Positions 63,811 to 64,000 of a stretch of 64,000 nt of DNA are shown one piece after another (position 1 is the first letter of the stretch; every line of letters begins with the position of its first letter). A program made the position numbers and the translations under genes. A model generated the notes under the pieces. The model saw only the letters and a list, made by a program, of their open reading frames with translations, had not been told where the DNA came from and ran no database searches. The stretch is taken from assembly GCA_028583405.1 (NCBI GenBank), contig CM053246.1:29940709-30004708 (forward strand), given 5' to 3'. Origin of the DNA: Pogonophryne albipinna. Its lineage: Eukaryota > Chordata > Actinopteri > Perciformes > Artedidraconidae.

Positions 63811-64000
63811 TGTCAGGGTTGAGAGAGGCAAGCAGGACCCAAATGCAGATTAACTGAAAATACCTTTATTTCAAGGCTACAGACAGAGCAAAACAGAACT
63901 CTTCCCCGTGAACAACGTCAAACTACAACAAGGAACTCACAAAGACTAACAGAAAACACAGAACCTAAATACACACAGGACTAATCAAACAAACAAGAGA
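63811..64000 (-). repeat. 5' LTR (partial, cut by the window edge)
   Basis: Matches 60668-60857 except two bases near 63884-63886. About 177 further bases should lie beyond the window. The sequence next to it inside the element (gaaggaactcacc) is not an obvious tRNA primer site. Confidence 0.85.

Larger units (their letters stand above)
60668..64000 (-). mobile_element. LTR retroelement, likely non-autonomous, running off the window
   Basis: Two same-orientation copies of a terminal sequence bracket about 2.8 kb: a complete copy at 60668-61034 and the inner 190 bases of a second from 63811 to the edge. On the - strand the LTR starts TGTCACG and ends CTGACA. It is preceded inside the element by a G-rich tract (gaggggggggta, 61036-61047), a fit for a polypurine primer. 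The LTR copies differ at two of 190 positions by eye. No reverse transcriptase, integrase or protease motif is visible inside, so it would depend on a relative, possibly a Ty3/gypsy-type element. Confidence 0.82.

Overview
The window is vertebrate genomic DNA, almost certainly from a ray-finned fish and probably a percomorph-like teleost. The evidence is multi-exon genes with GT-AG introns, very long (CA)n/(GT)n microsatellites, an L2-type LINE with the 'tatatag-cac...aagtgcttta' tail common in fish, TTAA-flanked cut-and-paste elements, and a repeat-rich LTR element. The species call is inference. I see no bacterial-style operons, CRISPR arrays or phage genes.

Two protein-coding genes occupy most of the window and are arranged tail to tail. 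On the + strand, 242-20801, is a 13-exon gene for a short, divergent FIP1-family protein (373 codons as reconstructed). It carries the Fip1 motif that docks on the CPSF complex in mRNA 3'-end processing, and an Arg/Lys/Ser-rich tail. On the - strand, 52547-21983, is lnx1 (ligand of Numb protein X 1), an E3 ubiquitin ligase. It has one RING-bearing first coding exon and nine further coding exons for a TRAF-like zinc finger, a Numb-binding-type NPxF motif and four PDZ domains (781 codons as reconstructed). FIP1L1 and LNX1 are also convergent neighbours in human 4q12, so the order and orientation support both calls.

Inside the long first coding intron of lnx1, at 46089-45998, is an alternative first coding exon. 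It encodes a hydrophobic start that closely matches the start of the mammalian RING-less LNX1 p70 isoform as I remember it, and it is phase-compatible with coding exon 2. A TATA-like and a CCAAT-like motif lie upstream of it.

The rest is intron, UTR and repeat. fip1l1 introns hold GT microsatellites, including one that fills most of a 169-bp intron; a 283-bp poly(A) retrocopy with a 14-bp target-site duplication; and a roughly 500-bp diverged internal duplication. lnx1 introns hold a broken L2-type LINE, a second interspersed repeat with an L2-like tail, a 2.25-kb TTAA-flanked element carrying a partial THAP zinc-finger reading frame, a 1.1-kb inverted-repeat element and very long (CA)n arrays. 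Upstream of lnx1 lie a 0.5-kb TTAA-flanked MITE and, from 60668 to the window edge, a nearly intact LTR element in - orientation. The element's LTRs are almost identical where both are visible, and its interior is an 824-codon open frame built of tandem repeats whose periods are all multiples of three.

The observations I rate highest are the conserved p70 alternative exon, the frame-preserving repeat reading frame in the LTR element, the THAP-bearing TTAA transposon, and the short FIP1 paralog.
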